Translations under genes and position numbers: made by a program
DNA from: Candidatus Melainabacteria bacterium
GTDB lineage: Bacteria; Cyanobacteriota; Vampirovibrionia; Obscuribacterales; Obscuribacteraceae
NCBI GenBank assembly: GCA_003151275.1
Contig: PLXC01000151.1
Location: 1-30,134, forward strand
Direction: 5' to 3'
Length of the DNA: 30,134 nucleotides
Part shown: positions 17,288-24,357 of the stretch, piece by piece
Numbering within the stretch: the first letter of the stretch is position 1
How the letters are laid out: each line of letters opens with the position of its first letter
The notes under the pieces: generated by a model
What the model was told of the DNA's origin: nothing
Seen by the model: only the letters and a program-made list of their open reading frames with translations
Databases searched by the model: none

Positions 17288-18016
17288 CTAAAGGCACAAG
17301 AACATTGAACAGGTCGTAGAATACGGCGTCGCTGTTCGCGATTGCTCGCAAAGTATTTCTAGTGCTTTGGTGATTGCCACACCGATAGCCAGTCGATCAT
17401 GCTTGCGATAGTCGTCCAAAGTGATCAAGCGAAGACTTAGCAAGCCATCCATCAGGGGCAGAGTTACCGGCACACCTTGCGCCATCAATAAGACACCCTG
17501 TTTTTTACGCTCTCTGTAACTGCGCATATAAACTGTCGATGACTGTCGCTTCGGTGGACGCCCGCGCTTCTTCTTTTGAGCGGCTGGTGATGCCTTACTC
17601 GCAGCTTGTTTCGTTGACGGGATTGTTATTTCAGGTTGAGTCGACTCGATCAAATTCGGTGAGGCGAAAACCTCTCGTTGTCGGCTCTCGAGCAGATCAT
17701 CCAAAGCTCTTTGCCGCCAGCGTCTCTCGAACAATTTGTCCATTCGTTCAATTGCATCTAACTTTCGTGTGCTCGTTTTTGGATTCAAAGCCGCGTCATA
17801 CAGTTCATCTTTGACTCTGTCGGCGCCTTGAATCAAACCTAGTTCATAAGCCTGTCTTGCTTCAGGACAGCGTGATAGAAATCGCTTGAAGGCTTGGAAA
17901 TCTAGGCCAAATTGTCGGGCGATTTTTCTGGCGCCAATGCCTCTGGCTGCCAGAGATTGAATCGCTGCGAATGTTGCGGGCGACTCAAGCACTACGTCAT
18001 AGCCTTCGATTCTCAT
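17288..18016 (-). CDS. Small-terminase-like HTH DNA-binding protein with AT-hook
   Basis: A 242-aa product. Residues ~18-105 (ARGIGARKIARQFGLDFQAF, then PEARQAYELG and RVKDELYDAAL) resemble the N-terminal HTH plus helical region of phage small terminase subunits, in which a helix-turn-helix is followed by a pattern like AYERG.ADR..D.L..A. An AT-hook-like KKRGRPPK is at ~149-156. A C-terminal module (~163-223, YMRSYRERKKQG ... ALEIL) resembles the neighbouring 74-aa protein. Small terminases select DNA for packaging, and satellites commonly encode their own to redirect helper capsids. The start overlaps the upstream stop (ATGA, 18013-18016), so translation is probably coupled. It could instead be a regulator. 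Confidence 0.5.
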   Translation of the reverse strand: MRIEGYDVVLESPATFAAIQSLAARGIGARKIARQFGLDFQAFKRFLSRCPEARQAYELGLIQGADRVKDELYDAALNPKTSTRKLDAIERMDKLFERRWRQRALDDLLESRQREVFASPNLIESTQPEITIPSTKQAASKASPAAQKKKRGRPPKRQSSTVYMRSYRERKKQGVLLMAQGVPVTLPLMDGLLSLRLITLDDYRKHDRLAIGVAITKALEILCEQSRTATPYSTTCSMFLCL

Positions 18017-18237
18017 ACAATTTCACGCAGCCCGTGCTGCGAAACGTGTTCCATTAGCGCATGAACAGCTTGTCCAACTTGTTTGCGCGTTGCCGGAAGC
18101 TTTAGAAAGCCTAGCGAACGCAACGCTTTGCCATGATGAATCGTGATTGGAACCAGCACCACTCCTCGGATGCCTGCTTTACGCCGCTCTCGCCATTGTC
18201 GTACACGCTCAGTGCTTTTGGTCATGTTTTGATCCAT
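18013..18237 (-). CDS. Small basic protein, 74 aa, RxWRERRKxG type
   Basis: No named family recognised. STERVRQWRERRKAGIRGVVLVPIT followed by ALRSLGFLKLP and VGQAVHALMEHV resembles short proteins common beside phage and plasmid replication genes. It shares its layout with the C-terminal module of the downstream gene (YRERKKQG...VPVTLPL...LITLDDYRKHDRLAIGVAITKAL). A 4-nt ATGA overlap with that gene indicates an operon. A weak GGAG lies 10 nt before the ATG; an internal Met at residue 5 is an alternative start. Confidence 0.6.
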   Translation of the reverse strand: MDQNMTKSTERVRQWRERRKAGIRGVVLVPITIHHGKALRSLGFLKLPATRKQVGQAVHALMEHVSQHGLREIV

Positions 18238-18361
18238 TCAAGTTCCAGCTCCATTATGCTCGCGAAATATCGCATGGGCAACACGTTTCTATAGTGCGAA
18301 TGGCAGTAAATTGTCTTCGCGTTTGGTTGTGACCTGAAACAAGTGACACATTGACTTGTTT

Positions 18362-18796
18362 TCAAATCGGACGCGCTCCCAGCAAAGCCTCAACTTCGAG
18401 TAGCTTGGTGCCCAATTCACGTGCTAGTTTTGAGCATTCGCTAGTTTGCTGCGCGAAGATAGGTTCCAAAAATCGCTCAATTGTTTGTCGCTGCTGTGCC
18501 CAGCTCTCGCCGAGAGGAATCGTTTTGTCGATGATCTGTTCCTCATAAAAGTCAAAGTACAGGCAGTGGCCCGTTAGCTTTCCATACTTTCCATAGTTTC
18601 TATAGTAGTGCTCATCAAGTTCATTCCGCAGTTGGTCGAAAAGAAAAACGGCGCGTTGCGCAGCTCGATTACTTTTCGAGGATTTGCCAAACTGGTGCGA
18701 AATTCGTCGTGCAACCAAGGTAAGCTGATTGCGCGATCGAAAACAGCCAAGAGCTAGCTGTTTATGCTGGTTGGCGGTAAAAACGAAATTTTGCAT
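18362..18796 (-). CDS. Hypothetical protein in element replication operon (144 aa)
   Basis: No family recognised. I chose the ATG at 18796 because GAGGAGG lies 9 nt upstream; the longer frame from 18829 lacks a site. The product starts MQNFVFTANQHKQLALGCFRS. It is largely helical and basic in its first half, with an aromatic patch (HYYRNYGKYGKLTGHCLYFDFYEEQ) in the middle and a helical C-terminus (SKLARELGTKLLEVEALLG). No signal peptide or TM segment. Confidence 0.6.
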   Translation of the reverse strand: MQNFVFTANQHKQLALGCFRSRNQLTLVARRISHQFGKSSKSNRAAQRAVFLFDQLRNELDEHYYRNYGKYGKLTGHCLYFDFYEEQIIDKTIPLGESWAQQRQTIERFLEPIFAQQTSECSKLARELGTKLLEVEALLGARPI

Positions 18797-18867
18797 AGTA
18801 GAAAACCTCCTCGGAACAGTTCTGATCACTACTTCACTGTGCGCGTTCGTTCACGGAATTTCGAGGT

Positions 18868-18935
18868 CAAAACTTCAGCTTGTTGGAGGAGGAGTTTCGG
18901 CGGTTTCTGCCTTAAATAGCCACCTGACATAATTT
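18868..18935 (-). pseudogene. Remnant or duplicate of the 3' end of the 246-aa gene
   Basis: On the minus strand this reads VANYVRWLFKAETAETPPPTS-stop. It aligns without gaps with the last 20 residues of the 246-aa protein (AESVRKLVKAKTAKTQPENS-stop). The DNA after both stops is also similar (GCTGAAGTTTTGACC, then GAATTTCG or GAAATTCC). Only ~30 codons are open, so this is a partial copy in the gap between the primase and the 144-aa gene. Confidence 0.55.
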
Positions 18936-18957
18936 GCGACTTTGAAGAATGTAGAAG

Positions 18958-19866
18958 TTATGCCATGCGGCGAATGGCTCGAATGATTTGCTCGAATGAG
19001 CAGTTTCCACGTCCGAAGCAGCGGAGGCTCAGACTATCGGTATTGGTTGTACCTATACTTAGCGAAGGTGTTGTCTCTTCGTGGCATGGACAAAGCGCCT
19101 TCCATCTATTTGCACCACTCGGTTTCGCGTCCAAGATCCGCACCACATCGGCAACAGAAAAGCATTTGTAATGATTGCTGCTACGCCTGTTACTCTTTGT
19201 TCTCCTGGGCTCTGCTGAAGAACAGGCGCGTATCTTGAGCGCTGATTGCGTAACTACAGATGCATCCACAGTTTGCACGCTGGCAAGCCACTCCAACTGG
19301 GTTTTTACGTTGGATTCAACTCCATCGAACCAGCCTATTGCGCCATTTGCTGATGGTTTTTTGTTGATGCCCAAAGGAGCTCTGATTTGGGAAGATGAAG
19401 TCGCTGATTTTGGGAACAGCTCAACGTCATTGTTGACGCGCAAATCGGCCGTCTTCAAAAGATGCAGACCAACAGTTCTAACATCCGTAGCTGGCACTGG
19501 ACTAGTAAAGAACACCCAACAATGACCAGCTCTACCAGGGCGCCGCGACTCACGGTAATGGCGCCAATGGAGTTGATCTAACACCGCCTCTATTCGTTCA
19601 AGTTGTCCATCGTCAGTATCGGCATCAAAACATATCCACTTGCAAGTTCCATCGCAGCTTACAGCTGGCAACGAAATCGTGATGAACTGCTTCAGGTGTT
19701 TTATAACAAGGCGACAAGTCACAGGCTCGTAACTTGAGCACCCCGGCTTCATGCAAACGTAGTTATTCTTACCATCTTCCGAGATCCACTGGCGATACCA
19801 GATGTCTGTCCTATTCACAAATCTGTCGATGAACAATGTTACTAATGCGGAAGTCATTTTTTTCAT
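18958..19866 (-). CDS. Archaeo-eukaryotic-type primase (AEP/PrimPol) with C-terminal zinc finger
   Basis: Synthesises RNA or DNA primers, here probably for element replication. The 302-aa product carries AEP motifs. Motif 1 is the metal-binding DxD in WICFDADTDDGQ (D81 and D83). Motif 2 is the histidine in PGRAGHCWVFF (H115). Motif 3 is the segment VELFPKSAT...IRAPLGINKK (~148-170). This arrangement resembles the primase domain of TOTE conflict systems and related elements. The last ~50 residues contain ALCPCHEETTPSLSI and RCFGRGNCSF, a CHC2-type zinc finger like that of DnaG, here placed at the C-terminus. An upstream CxxxxC pair (CMKPGC) may bind another metal. The start is uncertain (19866 or 19857). 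It lies downstream of the ATPase and iterons in the same direction. Confidence 0.8.
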   Translation of the reverse strand: MKKMTSALVTLFIDRFVNRTDIWYRQWISEDGKNNYVCMKPGCSSYEPVTCRLVIKHLKQFITISLPAVSCDGTCKWICFDADTDDGQLERIEAVLDQLHWRHYRESRRPGRAGHCWVFFTSPVPATDVRTVGLHLLKTADLRVNNDVELFPKSATSSSQIRAPLGINKKPSANGAIGWFDGVESNVKTQLEWLASVQTVDASVVTQSALKIRACSSAEPRRTKSNRRSSNHYKCFSVADVVRILDAKPSGANRWKALCPCHEETTPSLSIGTTNTDSLSLRCFGRGNCSFEQIIRAIRRMA

Positions 19867-19890
19867 TACCTGTGTGAAGAAGAGAGTGAA

Positions 19891-20090
19891 ATCGCCGTCA
19901 TCGCCGTCACCGATCCCTAAACCCCTTGTGTTGTCAGATGTTTAGTGATGGCCGCGGCTGAAGTGTGGGTCGTCATCGTCGTCACCACAATTCGATTTAT
20001 GACGGCGATGACGGCTGTCGATTCATCGCCGTTATACCGAAAACGCTTACGCCGCAGAGGAATCCAGTTCTGATGACGGCGATGACGGCG
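19891..20090. repeat. Iteron cluster, putative replication origin of the element
   Basis: Four copies of a double GACGGCGAT unit in two orientations. On + they read as GCCGTCATCGCCGTCACC-type sequences at 19891-19914 and 19969-19986 (GTCGTCATCGTCGTCACC, diverged), and as ATGACGGCGATGACGGC at 19999-20015 and TGATGACGGCGATGACGGCG at 20071-20090. A half unit CATCGCCGT is at 20024-20032. The cluster lies between the ATPase and primase genes and runs into the ATPase 3' end. Clustered iterons beside primase and helicase genes are typical of replicon origins; function is inferred. Confidence 0.6.
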
Positions 20091-21642
20091 TTTTTCCGAT
20101 CTTTTCAATGCGGATGCCTCTGCGCTCACCTTTTCGCGCCATGATTCCGATTTCGATGCCCTCCGTGGCTCGCAAAATTGGTGCGAGTCTCTGGAGATCG
20201 TTCGACAGAGCACTGGCACTCTTCGGCAGAAGTCGCGCCTGCCGCTCGTCTACAGCGTCAGTCAATTCTTTTAGTAATTCTGTTGCCGTGCATTCAAGCT
20301 CGCTACGTTGCGCCATTACTTTCATGAGAGCCTGGGCTGTCGCGGAATCGTCAAAGACGCCGCTCACGGCTTTCGCGCGGTTTTCTTGATAGGCCCTCAA
20401 GAAATCTTCTTGAGTCCAGCCAACTGCCCGTGCTGTTGCCGCTGCAAATTTGGCGAAATCAGCCATTCTAGGCATTCCTGGTAGGCAAACATCGGGCAAG
20501 TTTTTAAGACCGGTGGCGACAATATTTAGCAGCTCACCGAGCAACACAGGCTGATTGGTGACAAACCAGGCCTCAATATCTGCAACCGTTTTTCGCTTAT
20601 CCTCCGAGATTGTTTGCAGGTCGATGTTGATCAATCGATCGGCTAGATCGCCCCGTGTGACTGGGTTGCCAATTCCGTTGAGAAACACAGGGCGCAGGCC
20701 GGAAAAGACTGTTTCTTCGCGATTAGCGTACAGCGTTCGAGTCGCAAATCCAGCGCCTGTCGAAACTCGGCAAAAGGCGTCGGAGAGCCAATCTGGAATC
20801 TTTGAGACGTTATCGAATGCGAGGATGTACGCGTTGTCGAGAGAGATCATTAGATCGCGCTCTTCTTTCGGCAAGCTGCGAAGGTTCGCCTGCGACGGGT
20901 CGATCAGTCGTCGGCAACACTCCAGGAGAGTCGTTTTTCCTGAGCCCTGCTCGCCTGAAACGCGCACTACCGGTTTTGGTGTGTTGGGTCGAAAAGCATC
21001 CACCAGAGCCGAAAGCAGCAAGTACCACGTGGTGCGATTAACGTTTAGCTGGTCGCGCATTTCCTCCAGCGCCCCCGCGTTCGACCTGGCTACGGGCGCC
21101 GGAAGCGGTAGCATTGCAGGTTTCCTGAGAAATCGCACCGGGCAATTGGTGTTGGAGATTACTCGCCAACCTGTGTCATCAATTTCGACGACTCGCCAAG
21201 TCGCATCACACAAATCGAGATAAACTTTGCCGGCTGTTTCTCCGACTCGGAGAGCCGGTTTGTGAATAATTCCTTGACCCTTTGCGATAGCCTCTAACGT
21301 TGCAATTGCTTCACTCAAGGCGCCCGTGGATGGTGCTTTGTCGGTGGCGATCAGGAACGTGTTGATCAGTCGTTCCCGCAGCGCACTGCTTCGGATGGCG
21401 TAATGCTCTACTCGATTATTTATGGTGATGCTCGCATATGCATCCACTCTGTCAGACCAGAGAACCCAGGTCGCAGCACAGGCGATCAGTTGATCCCGTT
21501 GGCTTGGTTGCCGCTCCCGGCTCCCGGTTTCTATTTGCGATTGCGGCTCGATGATTTGTGGTGTGAATGTGGTGTCATGGTCAGAGTTGTCCGCGCAGCT
21601 GTTCTCAACCCAGGCAGATGCCAGAGGGTTTTCTTGTTTCAT
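20047..21642 (-). CDS. Replication ATPase/helicase-like protein (P-loop, 531 aa)
   Basis: The Walker A GEQGSGKTT (~230-238) and hydrophobic Walker B YILAFDNVS (~272-280) define a P-loop NTPase. Before them lies VRFLRKPAMLPLPAP (~169-183), a pattern I associate with ATPases of phages and integrative elements acting beside primases. DLADRLINIDL (~345) may hold the arginine-rich sensor. The C-terminus is helical, with a basic tail rich in Ser. It probably acts as the origin-binding or unwinding partner of the AEP primase encoded next. GAGG lies 9 nt before the ATG. The 3' end overlaps the iteron cluster, so the last codons (KTPSSPSSEL) are iteron-encoded. Confidence 0.7.
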   Translation of the reverse strand: MKQENPLASAWVENSCADNSDHDTTFTPQIIEPQSQIETGSRERQPSQRDQLIACAATWVLWSDRVDAYASITINNRVEHYAIRSSALRERLINTFLIATDKAPSTGALSEAIATLEAIAKGQGIIHKPALRVGETAGKVYLDLCDATWRVVEIDDTGWRVISNTNCPVRFLRKPAMLPLPAPVARSNAGALEEMRDQLNVNRTTWYLLLSALVDAFRPNTPKPVVRVSGEQGSGKTTLLECCRRLIDPSQANLRSLPKEERDLMISLDNAYILAFDNVSKIPDWLSDAFCRVSTGAGFATRTLYANREETVFSGLRPVFLNGIGNPVTRGDLADRLINIDLQTISEDKRKTVADIEAWFVTNQPVLLGELLNIVATGLKNLPDVCLPGMPRMADFAKFAAATARAVGWTQEDFLRAYQENRAKAVSGVFDDSATAQALMKVMAQRSELECTATELLKELTDAVDERQARLLPKSASALSNDLQRLAPILRATEGIEIGIMARKGERRGIRIEKIGKTPSSPSSELDSSAA

Positions 21643-21730
21643 TATTGTGATCCTCAGTGCTGTTCGGTGTTGATACAGCCAGTGAGCCGAACGGCAAGCG
21701 AACTAATGCGCACGTATGCGTACCGCTGCA

Positions 21731-21994
21731 TTACTTTTGGACTGGTGCAAAATCTGTTCCCGACAGGGCCTTTAACACGGCGATGGTGGGATACCTCACT
21801 AATCCACCCAGAAAAATTCGAGGCAGACCCTTGTTGTGCCTGCGATCCCATCGCAGCGCCGCAATGGATCGTAATCCTGTTTTTGCGACTTGCTTTTCGG
21901 TAAGTGCAGCGGGAAGTGGACGTTGCGCAATGCAATTTTCCACGAGCGTCACCAGTTCTGGTGCGATTGTGCAAAGTTCGTTTGAAAGTTTCAT
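21731..21994 (-). CDS. AlpA/Xis-like HTH protein (putative excisionase)
   Basis: An 87-aa product. Residues ~33-75 (LTEKQVAKTGLRSIAALRWDRRHNKGLPRIFLGGLVRYPTIAVLKAL) fit the MerR/AlpA-type HTH used by excisionases: T.KQVA..TG, then RW....GLP...LGG.VRY. Such proteins bend attachment-site DNA and control integrase direction or switch on replication genes, as AlpA does. I prefer the ATG at 21994 because AGAGG is 9 nt upstream; a GTG at 22024 would add 10 residues. It lies between the 246-aa gene and the ATPase in the same orientation. Confidence 0.7.
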   Translation of the reverse strand: MKLSNELCTIAPELVTLVENCIAQRPLPAALTEKQVAKTGLRSIAALRWDRRHNKGLPRIFLGGLVRYPTIAVLKALSGTDFAPVQK

Positions 21995-22069
21995 CGGCTT
22001 CAGCCTCTTAACGGTGCGGTTCACTTGTCAATAGTGCGCCCCCGTTTGCGAAATTCCTAGGTCAAAACT

Positions 22070-22810
22070 TCAGCTATTTTCAGGCTGAGTTTTGGCGGTT
22101 TTCGCCTTGACCAACTTTCTGACAGATTCTGCGGTAGCCCATTTGTTACCGCGCCTCCGTGGCTTGTCTTCTTCTTCAGCATATTCTTCTATGTCAAAAA
22201 TTACATTGTGCACTGTTGCGACCACAGAGTAGAGCGGTTTTTTATAGATGCATAGAATATTTTCGTGTAGCGTCCGGATGAAGTATGTCCCCTCTTCTCC
22301 GGCGCTGTTAGGCTGTGTGATTTTGTCGCTAACACGACGTCGGTTCGGATCACTGATCCATTGTGCATATAGTTCAAGTACGGCGCTGACCTTGTATTCC
22401 ACGTAGAATTTCACGAGGGACTTTTCGAAAAGGTATGAGCAATCAACGTCTATACGCTTGTCCGCAATCTCTGTTGCAAGATCCTTCATCTGCTTTGCTA
22501 TTCTTTTCAAGTCAGTCTCAATTTGCTTCTGCGTTCGTGGTGCACCTGTGGGTTTTTTCAGAGCATCCCAATTCTTCAATATCTCCGGAATTATTGCTAA
22601 GAAGCAGCGAAGTTCATTGTCTTGAAAGCCGAGCCCGGTCAGTTTTTTCCATACTTCGCTCATGTGATTGTTTGTGAGAAGTCTTCTGACCTTCTTGACT
22701 TTGTCATCTCCGTCTAGACTGGTACTGAACCATCCAGCCTCCACAATTTGATCGGGAACCTCCTTAAGAATTTTATGACGCCGTCGTTCCTGCTCACTCA
22801 TTTCCGTCAT
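22070..22810 (-). CDS. Hypothetical protein translationally coupled to the integrase (246 aa)
   Basis: No family recognised. The product is soluble, highly charged and largely helical, with a coiled-coil-prone stretch (IETDLKRIAKQMKDLATEIADKR) near residues 95-118. A YVEYKVSAVLELYAQWISDP helix and a basic C-terminal tail (KPRRRGNKWATAESVRKLVKAK) follow. Its start overlaps the integrase stop by ATGA (22807-22810), so both are probably translated from one mRNA. A partial copy of its last ~20 codons and downstream DNA occurs at 18868-18935. Confidence 0.65.
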   Translation of the reverse strand: MTEMSEQERRRHKILKEVPDQIVEAGWFSTSLDGDDKVKKVRRLLTNNHMSEVWKKLTGLGFQDNELRCFLAIIPEILKNWDALKKPTGAPRTQKQIETDLKRIAKQMKDLATEIADKRIDVDCSYLFEKSLVKFYVEYKVSAVLELYAQWISDPNRRRVSDKITQPNSAGEEGTYFIRTLHENILCIYKKPLYSVVATVHNVIFDIEEYAEEEDKPRRRGNKWATAESVRKLVKAKTAKTQPENS

Positions 22811-24039
22811 AAGCTTGCCTCTTTGGTCTGAGGGACATCAGCAATTCCCATTTTGGTTTTCAGATGGTCGGCTATTTTCTGCATTGGCAGTCGTAGACGC
22901 TCTGTTTCCGTCACAATATAGCCAGCAGTGACATCGTTACGCGTTTTGTGATTGAGCAAATTCTTCAATGCCAAATAGGGGATATCGAGCCGTTCTCCCA
23001 CGGAAATGAATGTTCTTCTCAAGGTGTGGCTGAAGAACTTAACTCCGCTGTCGCCAACCACGAATTTAACAGCTCTCTTAGGTTCTGCGATGCAACAGCC
23101 CTGCTTTGAACCAGGGAACACGTAAGGGTTACCATTCACCAAGTTATTTTCGCGATGTTTTAGAAGCAGCAAAAGGATATCTGACATTGGTAGCTCATGG
23201 GTTTCGTGATTCTTAGTGAGTTCGCCGGGGATGGTGATTGTTTTCGCCTGGAAATCAATGTAACTCCACCTCAGATGAGCCGCTTCTGACCTTCTCAAAC
23301 CGCTGAATACCAATATCAGAAAGTAATCTTTCAGCACAGGATTACGCAAGCGTGTAACAGCCTTGTACCAAGCTTCCAGCTCGTGGTCTCGAATTACATC
23401 CTGTCGTCGTCGCTCTTCATTCCAGCCTTTGACCTGAGATAAGCGTCTGACTGGATTCTCAGGAAGTATCGACTTGCCTTCTTCATCCTCATAAGTTATG
23501 GCGGCATGGTTCAAGACCACGCGAAGCACGCGCATCACCTGATTTGCCAGTGCTTCCCCTTTGCCCTTGGACGAATTGACGTTAGAGAGTGCCCGGTGTC
23601 GCTTTTGAACCATATCCTTGGTAATCGAGAGGATCGGCTTGTCGAGCCAGTCTTTTAGAGATCTCAAGATAGCTGCATCATAGATTTCGAGCGTCTTTGC
23701 ACGGTAATTTCTGGTCGCTCTAAGTTCTGCGTATGCTTGGTCAAGGGTGAGGGCTTTGGCTCTCTTTGTGGACTTCTCACGGTTCAGGTCGACTCCAGAA
23801 CGGAGATCAGCAAGAGCCTTCATAGCCTTCGTTCTGGCATCGTGTGGGTGAATCTCACCCACCCTACCGATGACGTGCCTGACGGTCTTGCCATCGACTC
23901 TGCATTGAACGATATAGCTGCTCCGCGTGGGGGTGAGCTTGACTCCAAAGCAAGACAGATCGTTGTCCCAGACAAACGTTTCTCCACGCACCGGTGATTT
24001 AAGCCCCTTGATGGTTTTGACGTTGAGATTGGTGTTCAT
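22807..24039 (-). CDS. int: Tyrosine recombinase/integrase of the tRNA-Asp element
   Basis: Catalyses site-specific recombination between the tRNA-Asp 3' end and the element's attachment site. The 410-aa product has the P4-integrase layout. An N-terminal arm-binding region (DUF4102-like) spans ~1-90 (WDNDLSCFGVKLTP, VIGRVGEIHPHDARTKA), a core-binding SAM-like domain ~95-200, and the catalytic domain beyond. All catalytic residues are visible: R249 (SGLRRSE), K276 (LTKNHETHELPM), H338 and R341 (SHTLRRTF), H364 (LLNHKT) and nucleophile Y374 (TAGYIV). The ATG at 24039 is preferred (AGGG 10 nt upstream); an ATG at 24048 is too close to it. The start lies ~190 bp from attR, with arm-site repeats between. 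Confidence 0.95.
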   Translation of the reverse strand: MNTNLNVKTIKGLKSPVRGETFVWDNDLSCFGVKLTPTRSSYIVQCRVDGKTVRHVIGRVGEIHPHDARTKAMKALADLRSGVDLNREKSTKRAKALTLDQAYAELRATRNYRAKTLEIYDAAILRSLKDWLDKPILSITKDMVQKRHRALSNVNSSKGKGEALANQVMRVLRVVLNHAAITYEDEEGKSILPENPVRRLSQVKGWNEERRRQDVIRDHELEAWYKAVTRLRNPVLKDYFLILVFSGLRRSEAAHLRWSYIDFQAKTITIPGELTKNHETHELPMSDILLLLLKHRENNLVNGNPYVFPGSKQGCCIAEPKRAVKFVVGDSGVKFFSHTLRRTFISVGERLDIPYLALKNLLNHKTRNDVTAGYIVTETERLRLPMQKIADHLKTKMGIADVPQTKEASL

Positions 24040-24075
24040 TGCGGGCATTCCCTTTTGTGGGGTATAGGTGTTCAG

Positions 24076-24187
24076 CTAGGAAGCGTCCAGGAAGCACCGT
24101 ATCTCTCGAAGGCTCTTTGACCTTCTGATCTGTTAATATCTCCAATGTAGCACTGCGTAAGCATCTTGCCAATCGTTCTCAATCGTT
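24076..24187 (+). promoter_or_regulatory. Putative integrase arm sites, right end
   Basis: CTAGGAAGCG (24076-24085) and CCAGGAAGCA (24087-24096) repeat the left-end pair at 14201-14221 in the same orientation and with the same 11-bp phase. AATCGTT recurs at 24171-24177 and 24181-24187 (10-bp phase). The region also precedes the minus-strand integrase, so the sites may double as its operator. Confidence 0.65.
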
Positions 24188-24226
24188 CGCAAGCATTAAT
24201 AATGATAATTTGGGGTTGCCTGCTAA

Positions 24227-24271
24227 CTGTCACGCAGGAGGTCGCGGGTTCGAGTCCCGTCGGTCCCGAAT
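24227..24271 (+). repeat. attR: 3' tRNA-Asp fragment
   Basis: Perfect 45-bp copy of 14134-14178. Just upstream, GCCTGC (24218-24223) matches the anticodon-stem 5' strand of the tRNA, but TAA is inserted before CTGTCAC. Acceptor 5' and D arms are missing, so it is not a tRNA gene. Confidence 0.9.
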
Positions 24272-24357
24272 TTTAAAACACCCACCCCGTAAGCGATTCT
24301 GGGTTTTATACGTAGAGAGTTGAGAGCCTCGGAAAAAGCTGTGTACGCACTGTGTAC

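Larger units (their letters stand above)
14134..24271. mobile_element. 10.1-kb integrated element in tRNA-Asp (phage-satellite-like)
   Basis: It is bounded by a perfect 45-bp direct repeat of the tRNA-Asp 3' end (14134-14178 and 24227-24271; 10,093-bp period). Putative integrase arm sites lie inside both ends. The integrase is adjacent to the right end, with a colinear minus-strand replication block (Xis-like, ATPase, iterons, AEP primase) and a small-terminase-like gene. A + strand cargo pair (zinc-ribbon/TM protein and dGTPase relative) is at the left. No capsid, portal, tail or large terminase gene is visible. The set fits satellites of the P4/PICI style, or an integrative element replicating after excision. 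The boundaries are firm; the satellite label is inference. Confidence 0.85.

Noticed and set aside
20555..21223. 222-aa + strand frame
   Set aside because: Antisense to the P-loop ATPase; composition (Arg/Ser-rich, no motifs) is that of a shadow.
21654..21974. 106-aa minus-strand frame overlapping the Xis-like gene
   Set aside because: Different frame of the same strand without motifs; the Xis-like frame has a coherent HTH.
24218..24271. Second tRNA-Asp gene
   Set aside because: Only the 3' part is present, with TAA inserted in the anticodon stem and no acceptor 5' strand or D arm. It is attR.
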